A stretch of 52,141 nucleotides of DNA from Candidatus Obscuribacterales bacterium. Lineage in GTDB: Bacteria > Cyanobacteriota > Vampirovibrionia > Obscuribacterales > Obscuribacteraceae. Both the position numbers and the translations under genes were made by a program. Shown here piece after piece: positions 1 through 9,045 of this stretch (the first letter of the stretch is position 1; each line of letters begins with the position of its first letter). The stretch is from contig JAIERK010000016.1 in NCBI GenBank assembly GCA_019746975.1, positions 1 through 52,141 of the forward strand, given 5' to 3'. Under the pieces are notes generated by a model. It was not told where the DNA came from. It did no database searches and saw only the letters and a program-made list of their open reading frames with translations.

Positions 1-300
1 AACAATTCAGATGAATTCGATAACCTCGTGCTATCACTGTGCGAGGTTATTAGAGACTGTAGAAAAAAACGAAACCTATCTCAAAGTGAGCTCTCCAGAC
101 GCAGCGGCTTGCACCGCTCTTACATAGGAGATCTTGAGCGTGGCGCACGAAACTTATCAGTGAAAAATATGTTTCGACTGGCAGTGGCTTTGGACGTATC
201 GGCCACAGAACTAGTAAAAATGGCAGAGCAACGAATGTCAGAAGAAAATGTCGTCATCGATATTTCGGCTAGAGCGACGAATTCGGTTCCTACTATTTAA
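1..300 (+). CDS. XRE-family helix-turn-helix regulator, 5' end probably outside window
   Basis: Small DNA-binding regulator of the Cro/C1 (XRE) type. The HTH core is clear: IRDCRKKRNLSQSELSRRSG followed by HRSYIGDLERGARN, then the hydrophobic third helix segment and the DVSATELVKMAE end typical of these domains. The remainder is a short polar tail. The first possible start in the window is GTG at 28, but no Shine-Dalgarno sequence precedes it and the frame stays open to base 1, so the true start may lie upstream. It is a stand-alone HTH with no ligand or protease domain. The target is unknown. Family assignment is firm, the start is not. Confidence 0.85.
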   Translation, partial: NNSDEFDNLVLSLCEVIRDCRKKRNLSQSELSRRSGLHRSYIGDLERGARNLSVKNMFRLAVALDVSATELVKMAEQRMSEENVVIDISARATNSVPTI

Positions 301-381
301 ATTTCTAACAACGAAACTCTCTCTGTCAATTCAACCATTGAATAATTGGCACTCCCAGTAGTGGCAGATATCCACGCGGAC

Positions 382-822
382 CTATTCAGATTCGCAACAG
401 GAGTCTCCATCACATCCTTTTGAATTCTTGACCCCATCAAGAATACTTCGCTCCTGGCCCAAGGCGTTGCACGGTTGGTACGAACTATACGCGCACTGGC
501 GCTGGCAGAGTACAGTGTGACAGAGCGGCGGATGGAGACTCAACTGTAACCACTTCGCAAACCGCCTTACAGGCTGGGTCGTATCGACGCGAAAATATCG
601 GTTGGATTCACTGCAAGAAGAAGCGTTGGCGTTCGCACTTGTGCTACAGCAGTCGCGTTTACTAGAGTTTATCGATGCGAGCCGTTGTTCGGGATTTTGT
701 TCAAGAGACGAAACCGGGGATGGTCTGCCGATCCTGAGTGAACTGTATTCACTGGCGAATGCTGCATTCTGAGAAACAACAGCAAAGTAAGTTATCAGGA
801 CAAAGGCTAGCCTTGGCAACAC
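382..822 (-). CDS. Small cysteine-rich exported protein, unknown function
   Basis: 146 residues from a GTG start preceded by AGGAG on the minus strand. The N-terminus (LPRLAFVLITYFAVVSQNAA then FAS) is a plausible cleavable signal peptide. The mature part has about nine cysteines, including a CC pair near residue 58, CSES, CHTVLCQRQC and a terminal CDGDSCCESE, suggesting disulfides or metal binding outside the cytoplasm. It starts six bases after the stop of the upstream TPR gene, so the two are probably co-transcribed and translationally linked. I recognise no family. The main doubt is whether it is truly coding; the ribosome site and signal peptide argue for it. Confidence 0.5.
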   Translation of the reverse strand: MLPRLAFVLITYFAVVSQNAAFASEYSSLRIGRPSPVSSLEQNPEQRLASINSSKRDCCSTSANANASSCSESNRYFRVDTTQPVRRFAKWLQLSLHPPLCHTVLCQRQCAYSSYQPCNALGQERSILDGVKNSKGCDGDSCCESE

Positions 823-828
823 ACTCTC

Positions 829-1830
829 CTAAAAACGCAGGAATCTGCAAGCGGGACAATGTAAACCGGAACCTCTCAGTGCGGTGCTGAGTCCGACATT
901 GAGGATTGTGCTGAAGGCGGCACCAGTTGCGCGCCTTCGAAATGCTGGTTGCTGAACGCCGACTACCGGCGGACGTGAATTACCAATTGAAACGCCGCTG
1001 TTGAGCGCACCAGGTCCGGTATTACCCATCGCCGAATTCTGACTGGTTTGCAATTGGAAAGGGCCGTTCGAGTCAACTGGAAGAAGCGGCAGGCTGTCTT
1101 GCGTCTGCTCGAGAATCGGGGCATCGCATTGACGCACGCCAAGAACCGGCGGATCGTAGGTCGGGACATCACTCGGACGAACGCCGAGGACCGGAGGATC
1201 ATAAGCCGGAGCAGTAAACATCCTCGGCGGGTAACTGAAGCTACTCGGTCGCCGCTCTGCCATTTCCTTGGAATCACCGCTGGTGAGACGCGTTTCCATT
1301 GCCTCTACCGCCTCCAGTAGCGATTTATCTTGCGGCAACATAGCGAGCCCAGCCCGATACTGGGTGAGAGCATCGATGAAGTCCCCTCGCCCTTCAGCCA
1401 GCGCGCCGAGATTGTAAAAGCAATCCGCATTGCGAGGATCGAGCACAACTGCTTCGCGAAAGCAGCGATCGGCCTCCTGAAGATTTCCAGAACTGTGATG
1501 TCGGCTGCCTTCCTTGAGCAGCTGTTTGCACCTGGCGGCACGGGCGGAGCGAAAATTCGGCGCGGTCGAAGGCGAAGCGTCTCGGGAAGCAGGGCGATAG
1601 TCATCGTACTTAGCCTGCATTGGTGAACCAAGCAATGAGGCAGCAGCCCTCTTTTTAGCCTGCTTCTGAGCGACAGATTGCCATCGTGGTTTAGTCGAAG
1701 CCTTTTGTCCACCGTCTTCAGCCGAGGCTAAAGGAGTGGATAAAAACGAACAGGAAAGGGTCAGCGCTAGTAAGAAGAATGTTTGCCCGACTGCCTTTGT
1801 GGAAGATTGTCTGGTTATCATCCTGGACAT
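829..1830 (-). CDS. Exported TPR protein with Pro-rich tail
   Basis: 333 residues, started by ATG at 1830 with AGGAGG six bases upstream. A signal peptide (hydrophobic FFLLALTLSCSFL, then LASAEDG) is followed by a basic linker. Two to three tetratricopeptide repeats occupy roughly residues 98-180, with TPR-like spacing in NADCFYNLGALAEGRGDF and the neighbouring helices. The C-terminal part is low-complexity and holds a nine-residue repeat, YDPPVLGVR, twice. TPRs mediate protein-protein contacts, so this is probably a periplasmic or surface scaffold rather than an enzyme. It lies downstream of a DUF2207 gene and upstream of the Cys-rich peptide, all on the minus strand. Confidence 0.85.
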   Translation of the reverse strand: MSRMITRQSSTKAVGQTFFLLALTLSCSFLSTPLASAEDGGQKASTKPRWQSVAQKQAKKRAAASLLGSPMQAKYDDYRPASRDASPSTAPNFRSARAARCKQLLKEGSRHHSSGNLQEADRCFREAVVLDPRNADCFYNLGALAEGRGDFIDALTQYRAGLAMLPQDKSLLEAVEAMETRLTSGDSKEMAERRPSSFSYPPRMFTAPAYDPPVLGVRPSDVPTYDPPVLGVRQCDAPILEQTQDSLPLLPVDSNGPFQLQTSQNSAMGNTGPGALNSGVSIGNSRPPVVGVQQPAFRRRATGAAFSTILNVGLSTALRGSGLHCPACRFLRF

Positions 1831-1983
1831 CGAAGCCTCCTGGCAAGCACCAAAGGTCCATTGTATGTTATTCCCACGCGCTTAGCTCACCAAGCGCCGG
1901 TTGAGCGCGGCGAGCCGGTTTAATAACCTGACACAAATAGACGTATGAGCCGTCCGTTTGTTTCCCGAATCCTTCAAAAGTCG

Positions 1984-3723
1984 CTAGGACCAGTCGTTGT
2001 GACTCTTGTACGCTCTGAGTTTATCCATATTCGTCGTGGTAGCCGGTGTTGGATTGTCGGTGAGAGCACGATTAATCACTGAAAAACTCGCCCGAAGCTG
2101 ATTGACGAAGTCCACCGACTCAAAAGCCGGCGGAAGAAGTCGAGGATCGACTTTGTACCAGTCGGGATAGTCCTTAACTGTTTTGATGAAGGGCACTGCC
2201 CAGAATTCGTCCAGTCCGAGAACTACGGCATACGGCAGGAAGCGATAGAACATTCCAGGGTCATCGGCAGCGAGCTTTTCGAGCTCTTTTCGATTGCCGA
2301 ATTGAAGCATATGTTGAAAGCGACGCAATTGGATTAATGACGTAACTCCTTTCGGCGTTCTTTGAGGCATCGCGCGAGCAGACAAAAGCAGGATGATGCC
2401 TGAAATTGCCGTTCCTAGAGCGGCGGACTGCCCTGTCACGTGAGCAGCGGAGGCGAGCATGAGCCCCAGTCCAGCCGTCAAGACCACCGCGCCCACGGAG
2501 ACGAAGTTCTTGCGGTCGATCTCCGGATCTCGAGCGAATAGCTTCTCGTTGATTAGAGCGTTGTAGACCTTCCGTTTTATCGATGGAATATATTCAACGA
2601 ATCCGCCTTTCAATGCGGAAAGATACGTCGTTTGTGACATTCCGAATAGAGCCACCAGAAAGAGCTGTTCGTGTGGTCTGAGTTGTGGATCTCCCGATGA
2701 TTTCAAAAGAGTAAACTCATAGTCTCTATTCGATAGATAGAGAAAGCCGTTGTATGGAAGCACTCGAATACTCAGATATCCTCTAGCGGCCAGGTCAATG
2801 ACAGTCGACACGATGTCCTGCAAGTCGCAGCTTTCATCTATCAATGTTCCGGCTTCGGCAGCCGACAAGTATTCCGGCGGATACCAGCTTGTCGCCTCCT
2901 CGCCCTTCACGGCGCCCGGGTCGCGCCCGAATAACCACCACCAGGCAAATAAAGCTATCGCAGTCCCCACTGGTAAAACGAAGACTTGATAGTAGCACTG
3001 TAACAACCACACGATATTATAGAGCACCGAATGTGGTACCACCGAATTGACCGGAAGATCAACATCGAGTGTCATCGACTGGGCCGGCTTGAGGTTGGTC
3101 GCCTTGAATGTGATGGCAGCACCGCCTGCCGTAACAGTGACAGGCCTGCGCTTCTTTCCGTTACCAACGGAGCCACTTGCTTTGACGGCTGTCATCGCCG
3201 TTCCGTCGGGAACATTGATGACGACGGTGCTCTTGCTGATAGGAAATGGGGTTTGCTCACCTGTGACATTGATCAGGAGCTGTGGTCTGCCATTGACGAA
3301 GTTGACTGCATTGTTGACCTGATACTCAATCTTGATATGGTGGCTATTGGTAAACGGTACGGAACCTTGGTCACCAATTCGAAGGTAGAAGTAGCGGTTT
3401 GAGATCCAACTGTGGAATGGAACGTCCTGTTTCTCATCGAGAACAACGTTTTTCATCCGTATATCGACCGCATGACGACCCTTCGGCGTTTCATACCAAA
3501 CCGGGAGAATTCTGTAAAACTTTGTCCGACGCCCCTTTGCAGGAAAAGATATGTCGTAGTCTTCGCACACATCGACATCGCCTGAGCGACTAACCGTCAC
3601 ATTCGATTTAAACTCTCGAATCACCTGCGCTTGCGCACTCTCGGCAGCGAAAAGCGATAGGAATATGAACAGTAGAGATAGCAGTGCAGACCTGACAGCT
3701 ATGGACTCGATCTCTTTCAGCAT
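1984..3723 (-). CDS. DUF2207-family membrane protein, copy 1
   Basis: 579 residues from ATG 3723; a GTG at 3756 would add 11 residues but lacks a ribosome site, whereas G-rich GGGGGCGAGG precedes the ATG. A signal peptide (ALLSLLFIFLSLFAAESAQA) leads into the extracytoplasmic DUF2207 domain (about residues 30-230). A membrane segment near 250-265 is followed by the LFGRDPG motif, then a soluble region, two further membrane segments near 405-445, and a conserved end FYRFLPYAVVLGL. DUF2207 proteins have no established biochemical role. A paralogue of similar length is encoded at 37924-39654. Both are followed on the same strand by exported TPR genes. Confidence 0.88.
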   Translation of the reverse strand: MLKEIESIAVRSALLSLLFIFLSLFAAESAQAQVIREFKSNVTVSRSGDVDVCEDYDISFPAKGRRTKFYRILPVWYETPKGRHAVDIRMKNVVLDEKQDVPFHSWISNRYFYLRIGDQGSVPFTNSHHIKIEYQVNNAVNFVNGRPQLLINVTGEQTPFPISKSTVVINVPDGTAMTAVKASGSVGNGKKRRPVTVTAGGAAITFKATNLKPAQSMTLDVDLPVNSVVPHSVLYNIVWLLQCYYQVFVLPVGTAIALFAWWWLFGRDPGAVKGEEATSWYPPEYLSAAEAGTLIDESCDLQDIVSTVIDLAARGYLSIRVLPYNGFLYLSNRDYEFTLLKSSGDPQLRPHEQLFLVALFGMSQTTYLSALKGGFVEYIPSIKRKVYNALINEKLFARDPEIDRKNFVSVGAVVLTAGLGLMLASAAHVTGQSAALGTAISGIILLLSARAMPQRTPKGVTSLIQLRRFQHMLQFGNRKELEKLAADDPGMFYRFLPYAVVLGLDEFWAVPFIKTVKDYPDWYKVDPRLLPPAFESVDFVNQLRASFSVINRALTDNPTPATTTNMDKLRAYKSHNDWS

Positions 3724-3927
3724 GCCTCGCCCCCATTTTGACGATTTGTTCCTCACGAACTTGTGATGAAAAGAGGCACCACAGGTGTTCCGCGGCTAAT
3801 TATAGACAATTCGCTAGACATCAAGAGTTGAACCGGCGATTATTAACTAGGGGCTCAAGTTAGATACATATATGAGTAAGGCTCTTAGAATCTAGTATCC
3901 TTTAGTTTATAGCCTTAAGTAACTGTG

Positions 3928-5457
3928 ATGCCGAAAAACCACTTAGCCGTTCTCATTTCCAGTTTGATTCTTGCGGCTGCAACAGCCGCGCCTGCACTGT
4001 CGCAGCAGGCATTGACTATAGCGGTCCCGCCCCTGAAGGAAGAAGTATCGAAACGGCCGCAGGAAGGTAAGATCGAAGCCCACGACTTTGTCTTCAACTC
4101 ATCCGCGTGGGAGAAATATTATCGCAACGGTGTGAGTGCACTTGACGATAGACGGTTTGATCAAGCAGAGCAGATGCTGCTCAAATCAATCAAAGAGGCC
4201 AAGGGCGTAGGCACAACCGCAAAAGATCTTATGCTGAGTAGACTGGCCCTTGCCGATTTGTACCTGAAGCAGCACAGATTTACGGAAGCGCACAGCCTGT
4301 ACGAATCGACGCTGCCGAAAGCAGAGAGCAACTTTGGTTCCAATTCTGAAGAGATGGCCAAGTCGTTGTATGGATTGGCTTACACCGAACTCAAGTTCGA
4401 CAAGGAAAAGCTGGCTAAAGAACATGCCGAAGCAGCCATACGAATTCTCAAAGACACGGATAAAACAGACACACAGTTATTTGGATTGTGCTTGCACACC
4501 ATGGGCCTGATCATGGCGAAGCATGGTTGGGCCGATGATGCAAAGCCTCTATGCGCGATGTCGCGAAAAATTCTAGAACGCCACCCAGGAACGCGAAAGC
4601 TTGACTTAGCCGAGACTCTCAGAGAACAATCGCTCTTTTTTCACTCTCTGGGCGACCGACACACAGCACATGATCTGTATGAGACGTCATACCAGATTCG
4701 AGAAAAAGCAGTCAGCACCACGCAGCCACCATCAATAGTCGGTGAAGTTCGGTTCGAGTGGGAGCCCGGCTCGACACGAGCGCAGGAGATTATCGACAAC
4801 GATTTCCCTTTCCGCTACATGTCTGCGCACGGAATTCGTGTCGCCTGTACGATTGTGGATCTGTGGGAGCTTTTGACGATTCTTGTTACTGTAACAAACG
4901 TCGGCGATCATCAGGAGGAGTTTGAACTCGGTAGGATTGTGCTGGAGAGAGCAAGCCACGGAACCATTCAAACACAAAACAAAGAAATTCCTACTGTCGA
5001 TCCGAATCGTATTGATAGGATTCAAAAAGAACGTAACATGTGGGATCTGACACATACACGTCCCTGGCTAGCCAACATTCAAAAGACAAGAACAGTGCGC
5101 GGACTGGTACCACCGAATGGTCACGATCTATTCATGGGTCCTAATGTGTTCGGTGTTTACGGTGACTGGAAAGCGATATCGCATATAGTACCAGAGAGGG
5201 TCGGCGTTCTGCCATCGCGTGAAGGGTTGGTTGCGGCCGAGAGCACGGCGGTAGATCTGCCCGGACTGGTTCGTCCGAGTAAAGCGAAGTTAGTCGGACT
5301 GACACCGGTATGGCTAGAACCATTTGAATCACGGACGGGAGAGCAGTTCTATTTGTATCCCAGAGATGCCGATATCATTATCAAGATACCGGTTGGAAAT
5401 GCCATTTTCGAGTTTCCTTTCCGAACTAGAAAGTTCAAGCTCCCAAGATCTATATAG
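3928..5457 (+). CDS. Exported TPR protein with unknown C-terminal half
   Basis: 509 residues from ATG 3928; GTG at 3925 is an adjacent alternative and neither has a strong Shine-Dalgarno. The signal peptide is clear (ISSLILAAATAAPALSQQ). Residues about 50-250 form several TPR helices (WEKYYRNGVSALDDRRFDQA, LALADLYLKQHRFTEAHSLY, SLYGLAYTEL). The remaining 250 residues have beta-rich character, include a WEP/FPFRYM region and end in a hydrophobic-aromatic segment; I recognise no domain there. It is transcribed divergently from the DUF2207 gene across a gap of about 200 bp. Probably periplasmic or surface-located. Confidence 0.85.
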   Translation: MPKNHLAVLISSLILAAATAAPALSQQALTIAVPPLKEEVSKRPQEGKIEAHDFVFNSSAWEKYYRNGVSALDDRRFDQAEQMLLKSIKEAKGVGTTAKDLMLSRLALADLYLKQHRFTEAHSLYESTLPKAESNFGSNSEEMAKSLYGLAYTELKFDKEKLAKEHAEAAIRILKDTDKTDTQLFGLCLHTMGLIMAKHGWADDAKPLCAMSRKILERHPGTRKLDLAETLREQSLFFHSLGDRHTAHDLYETSYQIREKAVSTTQPPSIVGEVRFEWEPGSTRAQEIIDNDFPFRYMSAHGIRVACTIVDLWELLTILVTVTNVGDHQEEFELGRIVLERASHGTIQTQNKEIPTVDPNRIDRIQKERNMWDLTHTRPWLANIQKTRTVRGLVPPNGHDLFMGPNVFGVYGDWKAISHIVPERVGVLPSREGLVAAESTAVDLPGLVRPSKAKLVGLTPVWLEPFESRTGEQFYLYPRDADIIIKIPVGNAIFEFPFRTRKFKLPRSI

Positions 5458-5922
5458 GTTCGATTCTTCCACAAACGGATGTCGCGGCGGTGTCAGCGAG
5501 ATGCGCGTAGTTTCGCAACGGTTGCAGCATTCCTTCGGCGCCTGCGGTGACGCGTTCGGACTCGCTCAGTGCCAGCGGAAAGCTGGTCCCAGTAGCCTTG
5601 CCGTTCGAACAATTGCCGCTTCTACAATTTGATTAGGCAGTTAACCAAGGTGGCACGCGTGCAGCCGGACGGGCGCACCACCTGTAATGCCCGGGGGAGC
5701 CTTGATTTTGAAATTATTGTGATATTTTTGGTAGTTATGCACAGCGCAGAAACCTCTAGCTGTGCATATTCTCAGTGTTTTATTAAATGAAAAAATCCAT
5801 GTCCAAAAGCTTGAACTGCAAGTATAGACTCGGGAGCTTACCGAGCACATTGAGTAAAGGGGCTGGGGAGCCACCTGAATTCTACACAGGTCCCTATTTG
5901 GTTTCCATAGGAGGAACGCCCC
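5458..5922. other. 465-bp intergenic region
   Basis: No convincing intact gene. The first 170 bases look like decayed coding sequence on the minus strand in two short frames (fragments reading QLFERQGYWDQLSA and GMLQPLRNYAHLAD), possibly a TPR remnant. A perfect 10-bp inverted repeat lies at 5736-5768. The last 20 bases carry the strong AGGAGG ribosome site of the next gene. Confidence 0.5.
5736..5768. repeat. Perfect 10-bp inverted repeat, possible hairpin
   Basis: TATGCACAGC at 5736-5745 and its exact reverse complement at 5759-5768, separated by a 13-base spacer. It sits in an AT-rich stretch about 155 bp before the next gene. There is no T-run directly after it, so it is not a standard terminator; a regulator site or 5' leader hairpin is possible. 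Confidence 0.5.
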
Positions 5923-6948
5923 ATGTCTCAGACTAACTCAGATGCAAATGATTTGGCCATTGTTGTCGGCGGAGCAGCAGGTTCTGCTGCTCGCACAGCA
6001 CTATCGAACGAATTCGCCGCAGGTACTTTCGGCAAAGCAGCAGCTGACCTGATCAAGAACTTGAACAATGGAGATTCAACAAGTCCACCACAATCAGATA
6101 ATGGCGCAAAACCGAGTCACAAAAACGGCTCTTCGTCCGACTCGTCTCCCGCTCCTTCAGACACTACAAATCCCGGACAAAAACCGAAACAAGATGGCGG
6201 ATTACTTAACGAGTTACTCGGGCAGACCAAGCCTTCGGATAAGAACGATAGATCGGGATCAATCGACAAGCTGAGCAACAAAGTGACCGACGCCGTGAAA
6301 ACCGGTATCGAGAAGGGTGGACAGTATGTCGAGAGCTTCATGAGAAAAGTCACCGATGCGGATCGGAAAGAAGCTAAAGATGCTCTCGAGAAAAGCATAG
6401 ATCCGGTGATCAAAGGCGCGGACAGACAAACCCTCAAGGATCTGCAAGCGGCAATTATTGATGGCAACGCAGAAAATTTTGCCAAGGCGCTAAAGCCACT
6501 TGCGGGCAAACCAGAGGAGCTTGCGAGTTTTCTTAAATCGCTAAACAAACAACTCAGTGGAGTGGAACTTTCCACCGACAGCAAAGGCAATGTACTTGTA
6601 TACGAAAAGGGCGGAAACACCGCAGTTTCAGTTAATCCAGCAACGGGTGCCACCGAAGTGCGTCCGATTGAAAGACAGTCGGACGGGAGCATTGTGCTGA
6701 AGCCCGGCGAGATCATCAATCGCAACGCCAAGGATGTTATGAAAACCATAGGCGACGAAGCAACGCGCGACATTGTCATGCCCCGTTCTTTTAACAAACA
6801 TTGGGACGAGCAGATGATTAGACCCCTGGATCTCAAGAACAGATCCGGAGGTGGCGGTGGTGGTGACAGCGGGATTCTTCCCAACCTCAATAAATTGCTT
6901 AAACCTTCGGCACCATCCACACAACCCAAACCAGGAGATTCGAAATAA
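5923..6948 (+). CDS. Hydrophilic protein of unknown function
   Basis: 341 residues, ATG preceded by AGGAGG at good spacing. No signal peptide or membrane segment. The first 25 residues are small and Gly/Ala-rich (IVVGGAAGSAARTALSNE). Residues about 45-105 are a low-complexity Ser/Asp/Pro/Lys linker. Residues about 110-215 look helical and charged, around ADRQTLKDLQAAIIDGNAEN and the following AKALKPLAGKPEEL. Residues 220-265 look beta-rich (GNVLVYEKGGNTAVSVNP), and the tail has a run of six glycines before a Pro/Ser end. I do not recognise the family. A long imperfect hairpin follows it before the next plus-strand gene. Confidence 0.75.
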   Translation: MSQTNSDANDLAIVVGGAAGSAARTALSNEFAAGTFGKAAADLIKNLNNGDSTSPPQSDNGAKPSHKNGSSSDSSPAPSDTTNPGQKPKQDGGLLNELLGQTKPSDKNDRSGSIDKLSNKVTDAVKTGIEKGGQYVESFMRKVTDADRKEAKDALEKSIDPVIKGADRQTLKDLQAAIIDGNAENFAKALKPLAGKPEELASFLKSLNKQLSGVELSTDSKGNVLVYEKGGNTAVSVNPATGATEVRPIERQSDGSIVLKPGEIINRNAKDVMKTIGDEATRDIVMPRSFNKHWDEQMIRPLDLKNRSGGGGGGDSGILPNLNKLLKPSAPSTQPKPGDSK

Positions 6949-6978
6949 CAGCATTTGAGCCTAACCGCTCATATTTCA

Positions 6979-7053
6979 GGGGAATCCGGCAGATGTCATC
7001 GCGAAAGACCGCCGCTACAAGTTGATCGTATTGACGTCTGCCGGATAACCCTG
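6979..7053 (+). other. Long imperfect stem-loop between two unknown genes
   Basis: Arm 6984-6998 (ATCCGGCAGATGTCA) pairs with 7032-7046 across a 33-base loop with a single G-T wobble. Beyond a small internal loop, CAGGG at 6978-6982 pairs with CCCTG at 7049-7053. It lies 30 bases after one stop codon and 30 bases before the next start. There is no T-run, so an mRNA-processing, attenuator or leader structure is as likely as a terminator. Confidence 0.55.
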
Positions 7054-7084
7054 AAGTTTCTATACCACTGAGAGGACTGCCAAA

Positions 7085-7819
7085 ATGTTTACCACGTTCG
7101 ATGTTTCAAAAGTGAAAGCAGAATTGAAACTGCAAGCTCATGGCATTGACAGCAAACAGTCCTACTGCGCAGATCTGCTCTCCGCGCCGAGATCTTACTA
7201 TACAACTACCGCGACATTCTACAATGAGGCTTCGCGACAACTAGTCTTTCGCGTGAACTTCGATGATAAAACAAGCACGACGATATATAACGATCCGGAC
7301 ACTGATCCTCGTCTAAAAGCAGCTCTAGCGCACCGTATCATCATGGACAAAACAGGAATATTCGCAGACGAAATGGAAAGAAAGGCTTTCGCGTTTTTCA
7401 ACAACGCCATCGTCCGCGGTGACCTAGAATTGCTTACACAGGTGATCTGCGCACTGTTCGTCGCGGACCCGGAGAGAGGCGAGTGCTTTGCAGACACAAC
7501 TTCAGCGCTGCTCATGGATTCAGGCGCTGGAATTAGGCTCACCAAATCTGGTATCAATCAAGTCCTGCTACACGCTTATCATGGCAATTGCGCGGTCGCT
7601 ATTGATACCGAGAGGCTTTCAGCTTCGGTGGTTCCAATAACGACCGAATGGGACGGCACGGTCAATGTCATTGATGCAGAAGTCCTGTCGCCCACGTCGG
7701 AAGACCTCTTGGAAAGACTCAGAGAGCAGTGCGTCGTAAGAGTTCTTCTCAAGCACGAAATCGATGGGGACGAGAGCAATACTCTCGAAGTACCGGCGGT
7801 ATACGGACAAGCAGCTTGA
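7085..7819 (+). CDS. Protein of unknown function
   Basis: 244 residues, ATG with GAGAGGA upstream. It appears soluble and cytoplasmic, with no signal peptide or membrane span. The N-terminal third looks like a mixed alpha/beta region (YYTTTATFYNEASRQLVFRV); the middle is helical (HRIIMDKTGIFADEMERKAF and on to about residue 140); the C-terminal third ends in a VRVLLKHEIDGDE strand-like segment. I recognise no family or catalytic motif. It lies 136 bp after the preceding unknown gene on the same strand, with a structured intergenic hairpin between them, so the two may be co-expressed. Confidence 0.7.
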   Translation: MFTTFDVSKVKAELKLQAHGIDSKQSYCADLLSAPRSYYTTTATFYNEASRQLVFRVNFDDKTSTTIYNDPDTDPRLKAALAHRIIMDKTGIFADEMERKAFAFFNNAIVRGDLELLTQVICALFVADPERGECFADTTSALLMDSGAGIRLTKSGINQVLLHAYHGNCAVAIDTERLSASVVPITTEWDGTVNVIDAEVLSPTSEDLLERLREQCVVRVLLKHEIDGDESNTLEVPAVYGQAA

Positions 7820-7959
7820 TTTTCTTCTTGTCTGGAGAATCCTGACATCTTGATTTGCTAAGCGGTTCACTCGCATGGAGTCCGAACGCCCTGGCGGAGT
7901 TGTGACAGACGGCCATTGCTTTGCAATGGAGTTCTTGTTTCCTTGAATCGCGTCGAAGT

Positions 7960-9045
7960 TCATGCTGCTTTCGCTGGAGAAACCTTGATGTTTGCAGGGG
8001 AAATATAAGCCGAAATGTCACGACCCGTTTTTGGTTTTGATTTTAGGCACGCCTGGAATAGTGCATTGTTTTTCCAGCGTTCTGGTTCTGCTGAGCACCA
8101 GCGGTTAGCGGCATAGAATTGCAAATACTTCCGCGCTATGCCTCCATGAAGTCCAGTTACGTACTCAGTCAACAAGTCTATTTCTTGCATTTTTCCGTTC
8201 GAAGACGTGCGATTGCTCGCTTCGATAACGACATCCAAGCGTCTGTATTGATCACCCGGAACCAACCTGACAAGTGGGAAATCAACCTGCAGAGCCAACA
8301 GTGACTCACTCAACTTCGGAATAGTTAACTGCGTTATTTCTAGCAATCGGTTAAAGCTAATTGCTTCGTCGATTGGAATCGCATCATAGACATGCGAATG
8401 TTCTGGTGGAATTATCGGCGCATGAATTTCCACTTCTTCGATCTCTGCTGAACTCGCCTGTCGTTGCATCTCAAACGGATCCTCCTCTGCCCGAGGGTGG
8501 GCGAACTGCGGTGTTGCCCGGGAACGTTTTCGAAAGATCGAGAGGAAGGCAATCGAACTGAACTCCTGAAAGTCCCCGGTCATCTGATCGACAATTACCA
8601 TCGCTATCTTCTTGATGATCTCATCAGCAGTCGAGTCTGCGACTCCGGTGACATCCGCAAGCTCCCCCTTTTGAAAATCAACTCCATTCGTTCGAAGGAA
8701 CACAGCAACTAGGTAGGGTCTGAGTTTCTTCGCATGCTCAAACATGGTTCCTGCTGTAACCCAACAATCTCTATTGCACTCACCGCACTTCGTCTTTCTC
8801 GTTCGGATATCGTGCGATAGAACATTGCCGCACGTACATTGGAACCCATCACCTTGACGATAGAGAGCAAGTATGTACGCGACAGCATCCGCTTCTGTTC
8901 TTACCGTCCGTCTAAATGCAGCTACAAGCTTCTTGATTCGTCGAACACGTACTTTCTTCGACTTTCTGGATTGTTCTTTCTCCATTTGCGCTTCCTCCAT
9001 GCTGTCTACACTTGTAGAAACGTATTCCGGAGCAAAAAAGTTCAA
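7960..9045 (-). CDS. IS1595-transposase-derived zinc-ribbon / winged-helix chimera
   Basis: 361 residues. Residues about 45-150 match the N-terminal part of IS1595-family transposases: a zinc ribbon with paired cysteines (CTCGN...CGECNRDC), then WVTAGTMFEHAKKLRPYLVA, and a helical HTH region. The DDE catalytic core expected next is absent. In its place, after a polar linker, residues about 245-285 read like a DprA-type winged helix (LLEITQLTIPKLSESLLAL, RLVPGDQYRRLD). The end (LHGGIARKYLQFYAANRW) resembles the conserved C-terminal HGGVSRKYLQ-like signature of IS1595 transposases. It looks like a domesticated DNA-binding protein rather than an active transposase. The start is not supported by an obvious ribosome site; M16 or M21 are alternatives. 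Confidence 0.75.
   Translation of the reverse strand: MNFFAPEYVSTSVDSMEEAQMEKEQSRKSKKVRVRRIKKLVAAFRRTVRTEADAVAYILALYRQGDGFQCTCGNVLSHDIRTRKTKCGECNRDCWVTAGTMFEHAKKLRPYLVAVFLRTNGVDFQKGELADVTGVADSTADEIIKKIAMVIVDQMTGDFQEFSSIAFLSIFRKRSRATPQFAHPRAEEDPFEMQRQASSAEIEEVEIHAPIIPPEHSHVYDAIPIDEAISFNRLLEITQLTIPKLSESLLALQVDFPLVRLVPGDQYRRLDVVIEASNRTSSNGKMQEIDLLTEYVTGLHGGIARKYLQFYAANRWCSAEPERWKNNALFQACLKSKPKTGRDISAYISPANIKVSPAKAA

Noticed and set aside
6117..6929. Long open frame antisense to the gene at 5923
   Set aside because: It mirrors the reading frame of a gene with a strong ribosome site, is Ser/Pro/Leu-rich in the manner of an antisense shadow and has no ribosome site.
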